Source: Shewanella halotolerans
Lineage (GTDB): Bacteria; Pseudomonadota; Gammaproteobacteria; Enterobacterales; Shewanellaceae
DNA: 64,000 nucleotides
Direction of reading: 5' to 3'
NCBI RefSeq assembly: GCF_019457535.1
Contig: NZ_CP080417.1
Location: 2,356,001 to 2,420,000, forward strand
Part shown: positions 28,295 to 37,090 of the stretch, piece after piece
How the letters are laid out: every line of letters begins with the position of its first letter
How positions within the stretch are numbered: the stretch's first letter is position 1
The notes under the pieces: model-generated
Told to the model about the DNA's origin: nothing
The model's database searches: none
The model's input: the letters and a program-made list of their open reading frames with translations, nothing else
Translations under genes and position numbers: made by a program

Positions 28295-28921
28295 ATGAGC
28301 GCGATTAAGGACATTAGAATTAACAAGTTCGAACTAAAATTAGCTGACACGGATGACCCCGTTGCCGAAAAGACCAGCTGGGATCCGCTGAAATCTGGCG
28401 GCGCAAACTTTAAAACACAAGATATGGTCGAGACCCAAGGCCGGATTGTTATTAAGCACTCTGTCACGGCTATTATTTTATATTCGATGTTTTTGCTACC
28501 TGGTTTAGGGATATTTTTCATCGTCAGTCCCACCCTGTTTCTCGAAGGTGAATCTGGTGGTGGCAGCGCCATGGCGTTACTTGGCGCCCTATTCATCGGG
28601 GTTAGTCTCTTGATGCTGTCCAGCAAGAAGCACATGACCTTCGACAGAACCTTAGGCACCTATTTTTGCGGCAAAAGCTACGATGGCTCTAAAAGAGGTG
28701 ATGCCAGTCGTCAGGGACGACTCAGCGACATCTACGCATTACAAATCATCAGTGAGTCTATACGCTCTAACAATCGATCGTACCGCAGCTATGAGCTTAA
28801 TCTGGTTTTTCGCGATGGTGAGCGAGCCAATGTTATGGATCACGGCAGCGAGTTAGAAATTGAAGCCAGCGCTAAACAGTTAGCCGCATATCTCGACCGA
28901 CCACTTTGGAAAGCGACATAG
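28295..28921 (+). CDS. Uncharacterised membrane protein
   Basis: 208 aa, family not recognised. A polar N-terminal 55 residues is followed by two membrane segments (about residues 58-80 and 91-107) separated by a glycine-rich loop GESGGGSAM. A soluble C-terminal domain of about 95 residues has SYRSYELNLVFRDGERANVMDHG and SAKQLAAYLDRPLW, a pattern reminiscent of PH-like or DUF3592-type domains in small membrane proteins. AAGGAAACGCCC precedes the ATG. No operon partner is evident. Confidence 0.6.
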   Translation: MSAIKDIRINKFELKLADTDDPVAEKTSWDPLKSGGANFKTQDMVETQGRIVIKHSVTAIILYSMFLLPGLGIFFIVSPTLFLEGESGGGSAMALLGALFIGVSLLMLSSKKHMTFDRTLGTYFCGKSYDGSKRGDASRQGRLSDIYALQIISESIRSNNRSYRSYELNLVFRDGERANVMDHGSELEIEASAKQLAAYLDRPLWKAT

Positions 28922-29014
28922 ATTTTTCAGGCCTCATCACAGGTTGCCGCTAAGGGAGATAACACGCTTAATTTGATAGGGTCTTACTGAGAAATGACGA
29001 GCCTAAAGAGATCG

Positions 29015-29443
29015 TCAATTTGATCTTTGCAATGCGTTATTAAGGGTTTCCATATCGGGCATCTCTTCAAATTGTGCTCCGCTGTCGCCAATAATGTCCC
29101 AATGGGCTTTAGACTCAACAAACAGATGCTCAACGACACGGCTATCTTTCGCATCATCGAGTAATCCAGCAGGGATCCAATACTGCTTTTTATTACTCAT
29201 CAGGTGAGGTACTGTACTGCCGCACTTGCTACAGAAATCAGAACGATAACCGGTTTCACTGATGTATGAATTAACAAGCGACTCCCCCTTAATCCATGTA
29301 AATTGCGCTTTATTAAGAAATGTGGCGGTATCTGACGAGGACGCAGACAACTTTCGACATAAAGAACAATGACACTGATAAAAGTGAGGAAGAGATCCGC
29401 TTATGTAAAATTCGACACCTCCACACAGACATTTACCTTTCAT
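29015..29443 (-). CDS. GFA / CENP-V family zinc protein
   Basis: 142 aa. Zinc-binding cysteines occur as CLCGGVEF (near residue 5), CHCSLCRKLS (near 26) and CSKCGSTVPH (near 75), the layout of the glutathione-dependent formaldehyde-activating family, though most members have no proven substrate. I chose the ATG at 29443 because GGAGAG lies 9 nt upstream. A GTG 7 codons earlier is possible. Stands alone. Confidence 0.88.
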   Translation of the reverse strand: MKGKCLCGGVEFYISGSLPHFYQCHCSLCRKLSASSSDTATFLNKAQFTWIKGESLVNSYISETGYRSDFCSKCGSTVPHLMSNKKQYWIPAGLLDDAKDSRVVEHLFVESKAHWDIIGDSGAQFEEMPDMETLNNALQRSN

Positions 29444-29723
29444 CTTGACTGACTCTCCTGACACTTAGTGTGCTAATTAAAGTAATCTGCAGACCCACAA
29501 TTTTAATTGTTCGAATGGAACGCGCAAAAGCGATTCGCCTCCCAGAGGATGTATATATCTGCATCATACGCGACTGTCTTTGAAAATTGGATGTTCACTG
29601 GCTATTAGTTGCCATGAGGCTAAGTCTAATAAATACCCATTACAAATGCGTTAGAAAAAATATCATAAAATGAATCAACGAGATAAATCTTTAGCAAGAT
29701 TAGGAAACACCACAAGGAGAAAG

Positions 29724-30137
29724 ATGGAAGTGAGAATAAGCAACCGGGCACCAGATCTCGAAGAGTTCATGACTTTGCGAACTGCAGTTGGCTGGACAAA
29801 CCCCAAGCCTGGACTGGTTCAACAAAGCCTGAATAACTCGCTTTTTCACGTTTGCGCCCATATCGATTCGAAGCTTGTGGGTTACGGCCGTATTGTGGGC
29901 GACGGCGCTATGTATTTTTATCTGCAAGACATAGTGATCTCACCCGAGTATCAAAACCAAGATGTAGGCAGATCTATTATGAAGGAGATAGAGAGTTTTG
30001 TTGCAGAAAACGCCATGCCCGGCGCCACCATTGGGCTGTTGGCCGCCTGCGGTAAGGAAGCGTTTTACTCTCAATTTGGCTACAGCCCCAGAACAGGGGA
30101 ACCTCTTGGACTTGGCATGTGCAAATTTGTCGAATGA
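29724..30137 (+). CDS. GNAT-family N-acetyltransferase
   Basis: 137 aa from the ATG at 29724, which has AAGGAGA 5 nt upstream; the frame is open 18 codons further upstream without a good ribosome site. The acetyl-CoA core is visible as GYGRIVGDGAMYFYLQDIVI (beta 4) and SPEYQNQDVGRSIMKEI (pyrophosphate loop, with QNQDVG in place of Q/RxxGxG). Substrate unknown. Confidence 0.85.
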   Translation: MEVRISNRAPDLEEFMTLRTAVGWTNPKPGLVQQSLNNSLFHVCAHIDSKLVGYGRIVGDGAMYFYLQDIVISPEYQNQDVGRSIMKEIESFVAENAMPGATIGLLAACGKEAFYSQFGYSPRTGEPLGLGMCKFVE

Positions 30138-30243
30138 GAGCGCTATATAGGCAAACGATAGCTCACCCTGCCCGATTATCATTGGAAGCGCATGTGAACT
30201 AGACTCGGGCAAGCTAATCGCATACAAAAAACGCCCACAAAAA

Positions 30244-30264
30244 AGCCAGAACTGAGTTCTGGCT
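30244..30264. terminator. Bidirectional terminator between GNAT and S9 peptidase genes
   Basis: Stem AGCCAGAA/TTCTGGCT with CTGAG loop, A-run before and T-run after. The two genes converge on it. Confidence 0.88.
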
Positions 30265-30326
30265 TTTTATTTTCTATGATCGGGTGACTAAATTATCACC
30301 CACATCTTGCGAGTCTTAAACTCGGC

Positions 30327-32372
30327 TTACTTCTTGGTCCAGCGGTCCATCCAGCCCAGCACGTTGGCGTACCATTGCTCCAGGTTGTCTGGGTTAAGGA
30401 TCCAGTGGTTCTCATCTGGGTAGACAAGCAGCTCAGATGGGATCCCTTTGCGCTGCATGAAGCTAAACGCCGCCAGGCCCTGTCCGTAAGGCACACGGAA
30501 GTCCTTCTCTCCATGGATCACCAGCATAGGCGTCTGCCAGTTATCGACATAGTTAACCGGGTTAAACTTCTCGAACAACTCCTTGTTGTCCTGGTAGGTG
30601 CCACCGAATTCATATTCAGGGAACCACAGCTCTTCGGTCACATAGTACATAGAGCGCATGTCGAACAGACCCGCGTGGTTAACTAGACACTTGAAGCCGT
30701 CGTTCCAGTTACCTTGGATCCAGTTCATCATGTAGCCGCCGTATGAACCACCCAGGGCGCAGGCGCGATCGCCATCTAGCCACTTCTGCTGAGCCGTCAC
30801 CGCAGCCAAACCTTTCTGCAGATCTTCCAGCGGCTTGCCGCCCCAATCCTTAGAGATAGAGTCGGTGAAGGCCTGACCATAACCGGTAGAACCGTGGAAA
30901 TCGATCATCACCACACCGTAACCGGCACCCGCCCATAGCTGAGCGTTCCAGCGGCTGCTGAATGAGTTGCCGAATGAGCCTTGTGGGCCACCGTGTACTA
31001 GGAAGGCAACGGGATACTTCTTACCTTGCTTGTAGTTAGCAGGCTTGATCCAGTAACCATAGACCTCTTCGTTGTTCCAGCCCTTGAAGCTGAACTGTTC
31101 AAACTCGCCAAACTTGATCTTAGCCAGGTTGTCTTTGTTCACCTCGGTCAGGCGATTTACATTCTGACCGTCGAGAGACATGGTATAGAGATCGCCCGGC
31201 TCAACCAGACTCTTGTGGTTGAAGACAATCTTATCGCCTGTCACGCCTAGGATGCTGTTGCTGCCGTCGTTGTGCAGCGTCTTCACGTCACCAAACTGAG
31301 TGTTGACCTCAAAGATGCTTACCTGACCCAGGTCCTGCGCCGTGACATATAAAGTGCGGTTATCTGCGCCGAAAGTCAGCGAGCTTGGGCTGCGATCCCA
31401 CAGCGGCGCCACTTCTTTCTCTTGGCCGGTCACAGTGTCACGCAGCATGACGCGGTAACGATCCGCCTCGAAGCCTGGCTTGCTCATGGCAAGATAAGCC
31501 AGGTAGCGGCCGTCGGCCGAGAAAGTCGGCAGTGCATCCCACGCCTTGTTGCTCTCGGTCAGGTTTTTCGCCTCACCGCCCAGGACGGAGACTTGCCACA
31601 GGTCGTAGTTGGTTTCCCAAGCCTGTGACTTGCTCGGCGCCTTGGCGCTGTAGACCACATACTTACCGTCTGGGGTAAAGGTCACCTCTTCCATGCCAGA
31701 AAATGGCAGTGGTGGGGTTTCGGTATCCAGGCCTTTAGTCACATCCACGGCAGTGTCAATCATCTTGCCGTCAAGTTTTGCCACAAACAGGTGGCTGCGG
31801 CTGTGATCGCCCCAGGTGTCCCAGTGGCGCACCATCAGCTGCTTGTATTCGCGGCCGGTAGATTTGCGCTCGGCTTCCTGCTCACGCTTGTCGGCGGTGC
31901 ACTTCAAGGTGTCACACTCAGGGTAGACACGCATGTTCATCACGACCTGAGCGCCATCTTGAGACAGCTTAAAGCCTTCCACGTCCAGCGGCAGATTAGA
32001 GATCTTAACCGCTTCGCCGCCATCGAGTGCCAGCTCATACAGCTGTGAGCTGCCATCGCGCGCCGCCAGGAAGTAGATCCTCTTATCGTCTGCGCTAAAG
32101 GCAACGCTATGCTCAGTACCTTTGGCCGAGGTCAGGCGTTTTACCTTGCCATCGGTCAGCGACTGAAGATAAAGGTCAGATTGTGCCTCACCCTTATCAT
32201 CAAATTTTTTAACTGCATAAACGATTTTAGTGCCGTCATTAGACAGTGCACTGGAATGCAGTTTATTCATTTTAACGAGATGTTGTACCTTGAAAGGCTC
32301 GGGTGCTGCGGCATGAGCGCCAGAAACTAGACCGGCTGTCGCCAAGGCAAGTATGATTGCAGTTTTTTTCAT
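30327..32372 (-). CDS. Exported S9-family prolyl oligopeptidase-type peptidase
   Basis: 681 aa from the ATG at 32372. Starts at 32384 or 32411 are also open and the ribosome site does not decide. Signal peptide MKKTAIILALATAGLVSGAHA, so periplasmic. The N-terminal part is a WD40-like propeller with repeated DG-K-LT blades; the C-terminal alpha/beta-hydrolase has Ser in GGSYGGYMMNW, Asp in GEKDFRVPYGQG and His in PDENHWI. The family includes dipeptidyl and acylaminoacyl peptidases that degrade peptides, a common trait of peptide-using Shewanella. Monocistronic. Confidence 0.93.
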   Translation of the reverse strand: MKKTAIILALATAGLVSGAHAAAPEPFKVQHLVKMNKLHSSALSNDGTKIVYAVKKFDDKGEAQSDLYLQSLTDGKVKRLTSAKGTEHSVAFSADDKRIYFLAARDGSSQLYELALDGGEAVKISNLPLDVEGFKLSQDGAQVVMNMRVYPECDTLKCTADKREQEAERKSTGREYKQLMVRHWDTWGDHSRSHLFVAKLDGKMIDTAVDVTKGLDTETPPLPFSGMEEVTFTPDGKYVVYSAKAPSKSQAWETNYDLWQVSVLGGEAKNLTESNKAWDALPTFSADGRYLAYLAMSKPGFEADRYRVMLRDTVTGQEKEVAPLWDRSPSSLTFGADNRTLYVTAQDLGQVSIFEVNTQFGDVKTLHNDGSNSILGVTGDKIVFNHKSLVEPGDLYTMSLDGQNVNRLTEVNKDNLAKIKFGEFEQFSFKGWNNEEVYGYWIKPANYKQGKKYPVAFLVHGGPQGSFGNSFSSRWNAQLWAGAGYGVVMIDFHGSTGYGQAFTDSISKDWGGKPLEDLQKGLAAVTAQQKWLDGDRACALGGSYGGYMMNWIQGNWNDGFKCLVNHAGLFDMRSMYYVTEELWFPEYEFGGTYQDNKELFEKFNPVNYVDNWQTPMLVIHGEKDFRVPYGQGLAAFSFMQRKGIPSELLVYPDENHWILNPDNLEQWYANVLGWMDRWTKK

Positions 32373-32479
32373 TGTTATAGTCATCTTTATGGTTGAACGG
32401 CAAGGCGACAATGCTTAATGCTAAGAAAAGGCGCCTAAAGCCAAAAAGTGTCGCCAAAATACGCAACAGACACTAAACA

Positions 32480-32528
32480 AAAATGGGGGGTTAAGCAAGT
32501 CGTCTGACTCACCTAAACCCGCCCATTT
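32480..32528 (-). terminator. Terminator of the fumarase gene
   Basis: On the minus strand AATGGGCGGGTTTAG pairs with CTTAACCCCCCATT with one bulge, followed by TTTTTGTTT. It begins 20 bp after the stop codon. Confidence 0.7.
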
Positions 32529-32547
32529 CTTCATGCTTTATTCTGGG

Positions 32548-34071
32548 TTAGGCAAGTTTGACACGCCAGGTGGCAGGACCTGTTTCGTGGGCATTGACCC
32601 CTTCGCTGTCTACGGCAACGGTCACCGGCATATCGGTCACGTCGAACTCGTAGATGGCTTCCATACCTAGGTCTTCGAAGGCCACTACGCGTGACTTCTT
32701 GATCGCCTTAGACACCAGGTAAGCGGCGCCGCCTACTGCCATCAGGTAAACCGCCTTATGCTTCTTGATAGACTCCACGGTAGCCGGGCCACGCTCAGCC
32801 TTACCTATCATGCCCATCAGACCTGTCTTATCCAGCATCAGATCGGTGAACTTATCCATACGGGTCGCCGTCGTTGGACCCGCTGGGCCAACCACTTCGT
32901 CACCCACAGGATCGACTGGGCCAACGTAGTAGATAAACTTACCGGTGAAATCAACGCCTTCAGGCAGGCCTTCACCGCTCTCGATAAGGGTTTGAATGCG
33001 CTTGTGCGCCGCGTCACGACCGGTAAGCATCTTACCGTTTAGCAGCAGCACGTCACCACTCTTCCACTGCTCGATGTCTGCTTGGGTAACAGTATTAAGA
33101 TCCACGCGGCGTACGCCCTCGCCCGCTTCGCGGGTGATCTCTGGCCAATCTTCCAGCTTAGGCGTCTCCAGCTCTGCTGGGCCTGAACCATCTAAGTGGA
33201 AGTGTACGTGGCGGGTTGCCGCGCAGTTAGGGATCATCACCACAGGCTTAGAGGCCGCGTGGGTTGGCGCCGATTTGATCTTGATATCCAACACGGTAGT
33301 CAGGCCGCCAAGACCCTGGGCACCTATGCCTAGCTTGTTGGCACGCTCGAAGATATCCAGACGCAGCTTCTCTTCGGCGGTTTCGGCACCTTTGGCCTGC
33401 AGTTCGTGAATGTCGACAGGATCCATCAGGGCCTCTTTGGCCATCACGGCCGCCTTCTCGGCGGTGCCGCCTATGCCTATACCCAGCATGCCTGGAGGAC
33501 ACCAGCCGGCGCCCATAGTTGGTAGTGTCTTCTCGACCCACTCGGCGATATCGTCCGATGGGTTAAGCATCACCATCTTAGATTTGTTTTCCGATCCACC
33601 GCCCTTAGCAGCGATGGCGACTTCGACATGGTTACCCGGCACCATCTCGACGTGTACCACAGATGGCGTGTTGTCTTTGGTGTTCTTACGGCCGCCGGCA
33701 GGATCGGCAACGATAGAGGCGCGCAGCGGGTTATCTGGGTTGGTGTAGGCGCGTCTTACCCCTTCATCCACCATCTGCTGCACTGTCATGTCTGTCTTGT
33801 CCCACTTGACGCCCATACCGATCTTAACGAAACAGGTCACGATACCTGTATCTTGACACAGCGGGCGCTTGCCTTCGGCGGACATACGAGAGTTGATCAA
33901 GATCTGCGCGATAGCATCTTTTGCCGCCGCACTCTCTTCACGCTCATAGGCCTCGGCCATGGCATCAACGAAATCTTTAGGGTGGTAATAGGAGATATAT
34001 TGTAGTGCGTCGGCGACACTCTCGATGAGGTCCGCTTGCTTGATGGTGGGCTGTTCTATAGTCACAGACAT
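32548..34071 (-). CDS. fumB: Class I (iron-sulfur) fumarate hydratase
   Basis: 507 aa, oxygen-sensitive 4Fe-4S enzyme interconverting fumarate and malate. I chose the ATG at 34071, which has AAGGAA upstream; the frame opens 23 codons earlier without support. Cluster cysteines fit RPLCQDTGIV (near residue 92), the CPPGMLGIGIGGT region and PNCAATRHVHFHLDGSG. The C-terminal beta domain has VGPVDPVGDEVVGPAGPTTATRMD. Related to FumA/FumB of E. coli; which of those it matches best is not certain. Divergent from pabB with only 127 bp between starts. Confidence 0.92.
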   Translation of the reverse strand: MSVTIEQPTIKQADLIESVADALQYISYYHPKDFVDAMAEAYEREESAAAKDAIAQILINSRMSAEGKRPLCQDTGIVTCFVKIGMGVKWDKTDMTVQQMVDEGVRRAYTNPDNPLRASIVADPAGGRKNTKDNTPSVVHVEMVPGNHVEVAIAAKGGGSENKSKMVMLNPSDDIAEWVEKTLPTMGAGWCPPGMLGIGIGGTAEKAAVMAKEALMDPVDIHELQAKGAETAEEKLRLDIFERANKLGIGAQGLGGLTTVLDIKIKSAPTHAASKPVVMIPNCAATRHVHFHLDGSGPAELETPKLEDWPEITREAGEGVRRVDLNTVTQADIEQWKSGDVLLLNGKMLTGRDAAHKRIQTLIESGEGLPEGVDFTGKFIYYVGPVDPVGDEVVGPAGPTTATRMDKFTDLMLDKTGLMGMIGKAERGPATVESIKKHKAVYLMAVGGAAYLVSKAIKKSRVVAFEDLGMEAIYEFDVTDMPVTVAVDSEGVNAHETGPATWRVKLA

Positions 34072-34198
34072 TTCCTTACTCACGTTTTGGTTATTCACCG
34101 CCCTTTTGCAGGGTCGCGTATTTTTTTTGAATCCGTTCACAATATGATACTCTTTCGCGACTTTTAGGGGAACATCACATTTTAGATAAGGGTTATCG

Positions 34199-35632
34199 AT
34201 GGATTTTTCGTCGACTCAAGGCGTTGCAGTGCAAAAGTTAGACTGGAAACTCTCCACCATTGAGGTATTTGACTGCTTCGCTCACCTGCCCTGGGCCATA
34301 CTGCTGGACTCCGCCGGCAGCGATCATATTGACGCCAGGTACGACATCATCAGCTTCGATCCTCTGGCCACCATTACCAGCCAGGATGGCGTGACCCAAA
34401 CCAGACATCTGCGTCCTGCGACGGCGACCGCTACTGGGAAAAACAACGCTAAAAACAGTGATGAAACTAGCCAGGACGATCCCTTCTCGATACTTCAGGC
34501 GGCGATAGCCGACTACTTCCCAATTCAGCATGCCTGTGAGCTACCCTTCAGCGGCGGCGCACTGGGCACCTTTAGCTATGATCTGGGCAGGCGCATAGAG
34601 AAGCTCCCTGCCACCGCGGCCAAGGATATCGCGCTTCCCGAGATGAATGTCGGCCTATATGACTGGGCACTCGTGTTTTGCTACCAGAGTCAGTCCTGGT
34701 CTCTGGTGCACTATCGAGGTGAAACGGCGCTTAAAGAGCGTCTAGCAGACATAGAGGCGAGGCTAGATTCGCGGTCGAACGAAGCAGCCAATGGTGAGGC
34801 GTTTGCCCTGAGCCGTGACTGGCAGCCACAGATCACTAAGGACGAATACAGAGACAAGTTTGATCGGGTGCAGGATTATCTACACAGCGGTGATTGCTAT
34901 CAGATCAACCTAACACAGCGTTTCGAAGCCGAATATCACGGCGATGAGTGGCAGGCCTACCTGAAACTCAGGGCCAGCAACAAGGCGCCTTTTTCTGCCT
35001 TTATCCGCCTTGAAAAGCACGCCATCCTCTCCATCTCGCCCGAACGTTTCATCAAGCTTAAGGGCGATGCCATAGAGACCAAGCCCATCAAGGGCACCAT
35101 GGCGCGATCCAGTGACGCCGAGGCAGATAAGGCCGCCGCCGAAGCCCTGGCGGCATCGGAGAAGGATCGCGCCGAAAACCTGATGATCGTGGATCTGCTG
35201 CGAAACGATATCGGTAAGGTGGCAAGCCCTGGCAGCGTACAGGTGCCCCATCTGTTTGCCATCGAGAGCTTCCCGGCGGTGCACCATCTGGTGAGCACAG
35301 TGACTGCCAAGCTGGCAGCCCCCAACAGCCCCTGCGATCTATTAAGGGCCGCTTTTCCCGGTGGCTCAATCACGGGCGCGCCTAAGATCCGCGCCATGGA
35401 GATCATCGAAGAGCTGGAGCCGTCGCGTCGCAGCCTCTACTGTGGCTCCATCGGCTATATCAGCCAGGACACACAGATGGATACCAGCATCACCATACGC
35501 ACCCTGGTGGCCGAGCCCCCTCGCCTCTACTGCTGGGCGGGCGGCGGCATAGTGGCCGACTCGCAGGTCGATGCCGAATATCAGGAGAGTTATGATAAGG
35601 TGAGTAAGATCCTCCCCGTGCTGAGTAACTGA
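34199..35632 (+). CDS. pabB: Aminodeoxychorismate synthase component I
   Basis: Makes 4-amino-4-deoxychorismate from chorismate and ammonia for folate synthesis. 477 aa. The ETKPIKGTMARS motif with the active-site Lys distinguishes PabB from TrpE. Also GDCYQINLTQRF, SISPERFI, DLLRNDIGKV and FPGGSITGAPKIRAMEIIEELE. A 20-residue polar insert (about residues 76-95, rich in Thr, Asn and Asp) is seen in the N-terminal domain. nudL follows by 17 bp, the same pair as in E. coli. Confidence 0.95.
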   Translation: MDFSSTQGVAVQKLDWKLSTIEVFDCFAHLPWAILLDSAGSDHIDARYDIISFDPLATITSQDGVTQTRHLRPATATATGKNNAKNSDETSQDDPFSILQAAIADYFPIQHACELPFSGGALGTFSYDLGRRIEKLPATAAKDIALPEMNVGLYDWALVFCYQSQSWSLVHYRGETALKERLADIEARLDSRSNEAANGEAFALSRDWQPQITKDEYRDKFDRVQDYLHSGDCYQINLTQRFEAEYHGDEWQAYLKLRASNKAPFSAFIRLEKHAILSISPERFIKLKGDAIETKPIKGTMARSSDAEADKAAAEALAASEKDRAENLMIVDLLRNDIGKVASPGSVQVPHLFAIESFPAVHHLVSTVTAKLAAPNSPCDLLRAAFPGGSITGAPKIRAMEIIEELEPSRRSLYCGSIGYISQDTQMDTSITIRTLVAEPPRLYCWAGGGIVADSQVDAEYQESYDKVSKILPVLSN

Positions 35633-35649
35633 CAAGTAATTAGGCAAAT

Positions 35650-36219
35650 ATGACACTGGACGAGTTTAAACGGCGCTACGCTCTGCACCAACTGCCCACA
35701 GACACAGGGCCGCAGATCCATCGCACATTGCGACAGGCCGCGGTGCTCGTTCCCCTGATAGAAGCCAGTGGCGAGCTTGAGCTACTGCTCACTCGCCGGC
35801 CCACCCACCTAAGGGCCCATCCGGGGCAGATAAGCTTTCCCGGCGGCAAGGTCGAAGAGAGTGATGCCAGTTACGCCGACACCGCCCTGCGTGAGGCGTT
35901 TGAGGAGATCGCCCTGCCGCGAGACAATGTCGAGGTACTGGGCCAATACCCCATGTTTAACACCTTCACCGGCTTTGCCATAGCGCCCATCATAGGTGTG
36001 GTAAGAGAAGCCTTCGAGCCTGTGCTCGATCCCGGAGAGGTAGATGAGCTGTTCAGCGTGCCCCTAAGTTTCCTTTTAGAACCTGCCAATCGCATTCAGA
36101 AGCAGTTTTCCCGCCGCGGCGTGAGTTACCCCGTCTACTTCATCCCCTATGGCGACTATTTTATCTGGGGCGCCACCGCCGCCATGATAGACAGGCTCTG
36201 TCGCCAGATAGGCAATTAA
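35650..36219 (+). CDS. nudL: NUDIX hydrolase NudL (CoA pyrophosphatase-like)
   Basis: 189 aa. The NuCoA signature LLLTRRPTHLRAHPGQISFPGG precedes the Nudix box, which reads GGKVEESDASYADTALREAFEEI; the REAFEE glutamates bind metal. Predicted to hydrolyse CoA and its derivatives to phosphopantetheine and 3',5'-ADP. Cotranscribed with pabB, as in E. coli. Confidence 0.93.
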   Translation: MTLDEFKRRYALHQLPTDTGPQIHRTLRQAAVLVPLIEASGELELLLTRRPTHLRAHPGQISFPGGKVEESDASYADTALREAFEEIALPRDNVEVLGQYPMFNTFTGFAIAPIIGVVREAFEPVLDPGEVDELFSVPLSFLLEPANRIQKQFSRRGVSYPVYFIPYGDYFIWGATAAMIDRLCRQIGN

Positions 36220-36330
36220 CGAACGAGCTAAGTTCGCTCTAATGAAGAGCTAACAACGCTGCACAAGCCCGCACTTAGTCTATGCATTTTTTCAAACTGC
36301 GAATACTGTGATCGATTGCGGACTGACGCC

Positions 36331-36666
36331 CTAGACAAAAAACTTGAGATAGAGACCTGCAGCAGTAGAGGTTAACAAGAGCAGCGGGATATTGAACCAG
36401 TAGCCCATGCGGCTGTGGTGAGCCACATAGAAGTTAAAGGCCAGGTTGATCAAACTGATGGCGGCGCAGCTCCAGATCACATACTCCAGCCTCAGGGTGA
36501 TGGTGGGATCCCAGGTGAGACGCACGCTAGCCCCTTTACTGAGAAAGTAGCCCACGGCGCGATCCGGTCTGGCCTCACCAAAGAGCAGTAATGCGTACAC
36601 GGCCAAGGACCAACCTAAGATCGACAAGGTGCCTAAAAAAATCTGGAAAATTTTGACTTTTTTCAT
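36331..36666 (-). CDS. Uncharacterised small membrane protein
   Basis: 111 aa with three likely membrane segments (about residues 9-29, 60-82 and 88-108). The loop between the first two has GEARPDRAVGYFLSKGASVRLTWDP. Family not recognised. It lies alone between nudL and asnS, with a MITE-like repeat starting 11 bp upstream of its start codon, so its promoter must lie inside or beyond the repeat. Confidence 0.6.
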   Translation of the reverse strand: MKKVKIFQIFLGTLSILGWSLAVYALLLFGEARPDRAVGYFLSKGASVRLTWDPTITLRLEYVIWSCAAISLINLAFNFYVAHHSRMGYWFNIPLLLLTSTAAGLYLKFFV

Positions 36667-36677
36667 CTAGCCCCCTG

Positions 36678-36839
36678 ATACCAATCACGGTAAGTAAGTG
36701 ATCAGAAATAACGCAGGAAAAACGGTCGAGAACAAGGCAGAATTTTTCGATTAGTAGTTATTCTACAATCAAAAATTGTAACGCCGTTATCGGACGTTTT
36801 AACAAATTAGCATGATCAATTATTTACTACGATTGGTAT
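36678..36839. repeat. MITE-like intergenic repeat, copy 2
   Basis: 162 bp bounded by the same ATACCAATC/GATTGGTAT ends as copy 1 at 21071-21247, with conserved internal blocks. It lacks the 15-bp tandem duplication of copy 1. Located directly upstream of the small membrane protein gene. No ORF. Confidence 0.85.
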
Positions 36840-37090
36840 ACCATCTAGCCCTCTGAATTAACTGGCCATATTTTAAGCATAACAAGCTTTCCAGCCTAAG
36901 ACCATTAGCGGATAAACCGCAGATTAAGGCCGCTTTTTCACGGCGCTTACGCCTGCCTTGGCTGAAATGCCCATTTTATTTGCCTATAGGCCAATCTATC
37001 TGCTGTTTTTCCCTTGAGAAAAGCCACCAGCAAGGTAATATAAACCTCCAAAATTTTTAATAAAACGTTTCGTTGGAGAACTAAGCAACA

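Noticed and set aside
29640..29660. ATGCGTTAGAAA before the GNAT gene as a possible attC core site
   Set aside because: No complementary RYYYAAC partner or palindromic interior was found upstream, so it is not a cassette.
34199..36219. pabB-nudL as an unusual fusion of functions
   Set aside because: The same adjacency exists in E. coli and is ordinary synteny.
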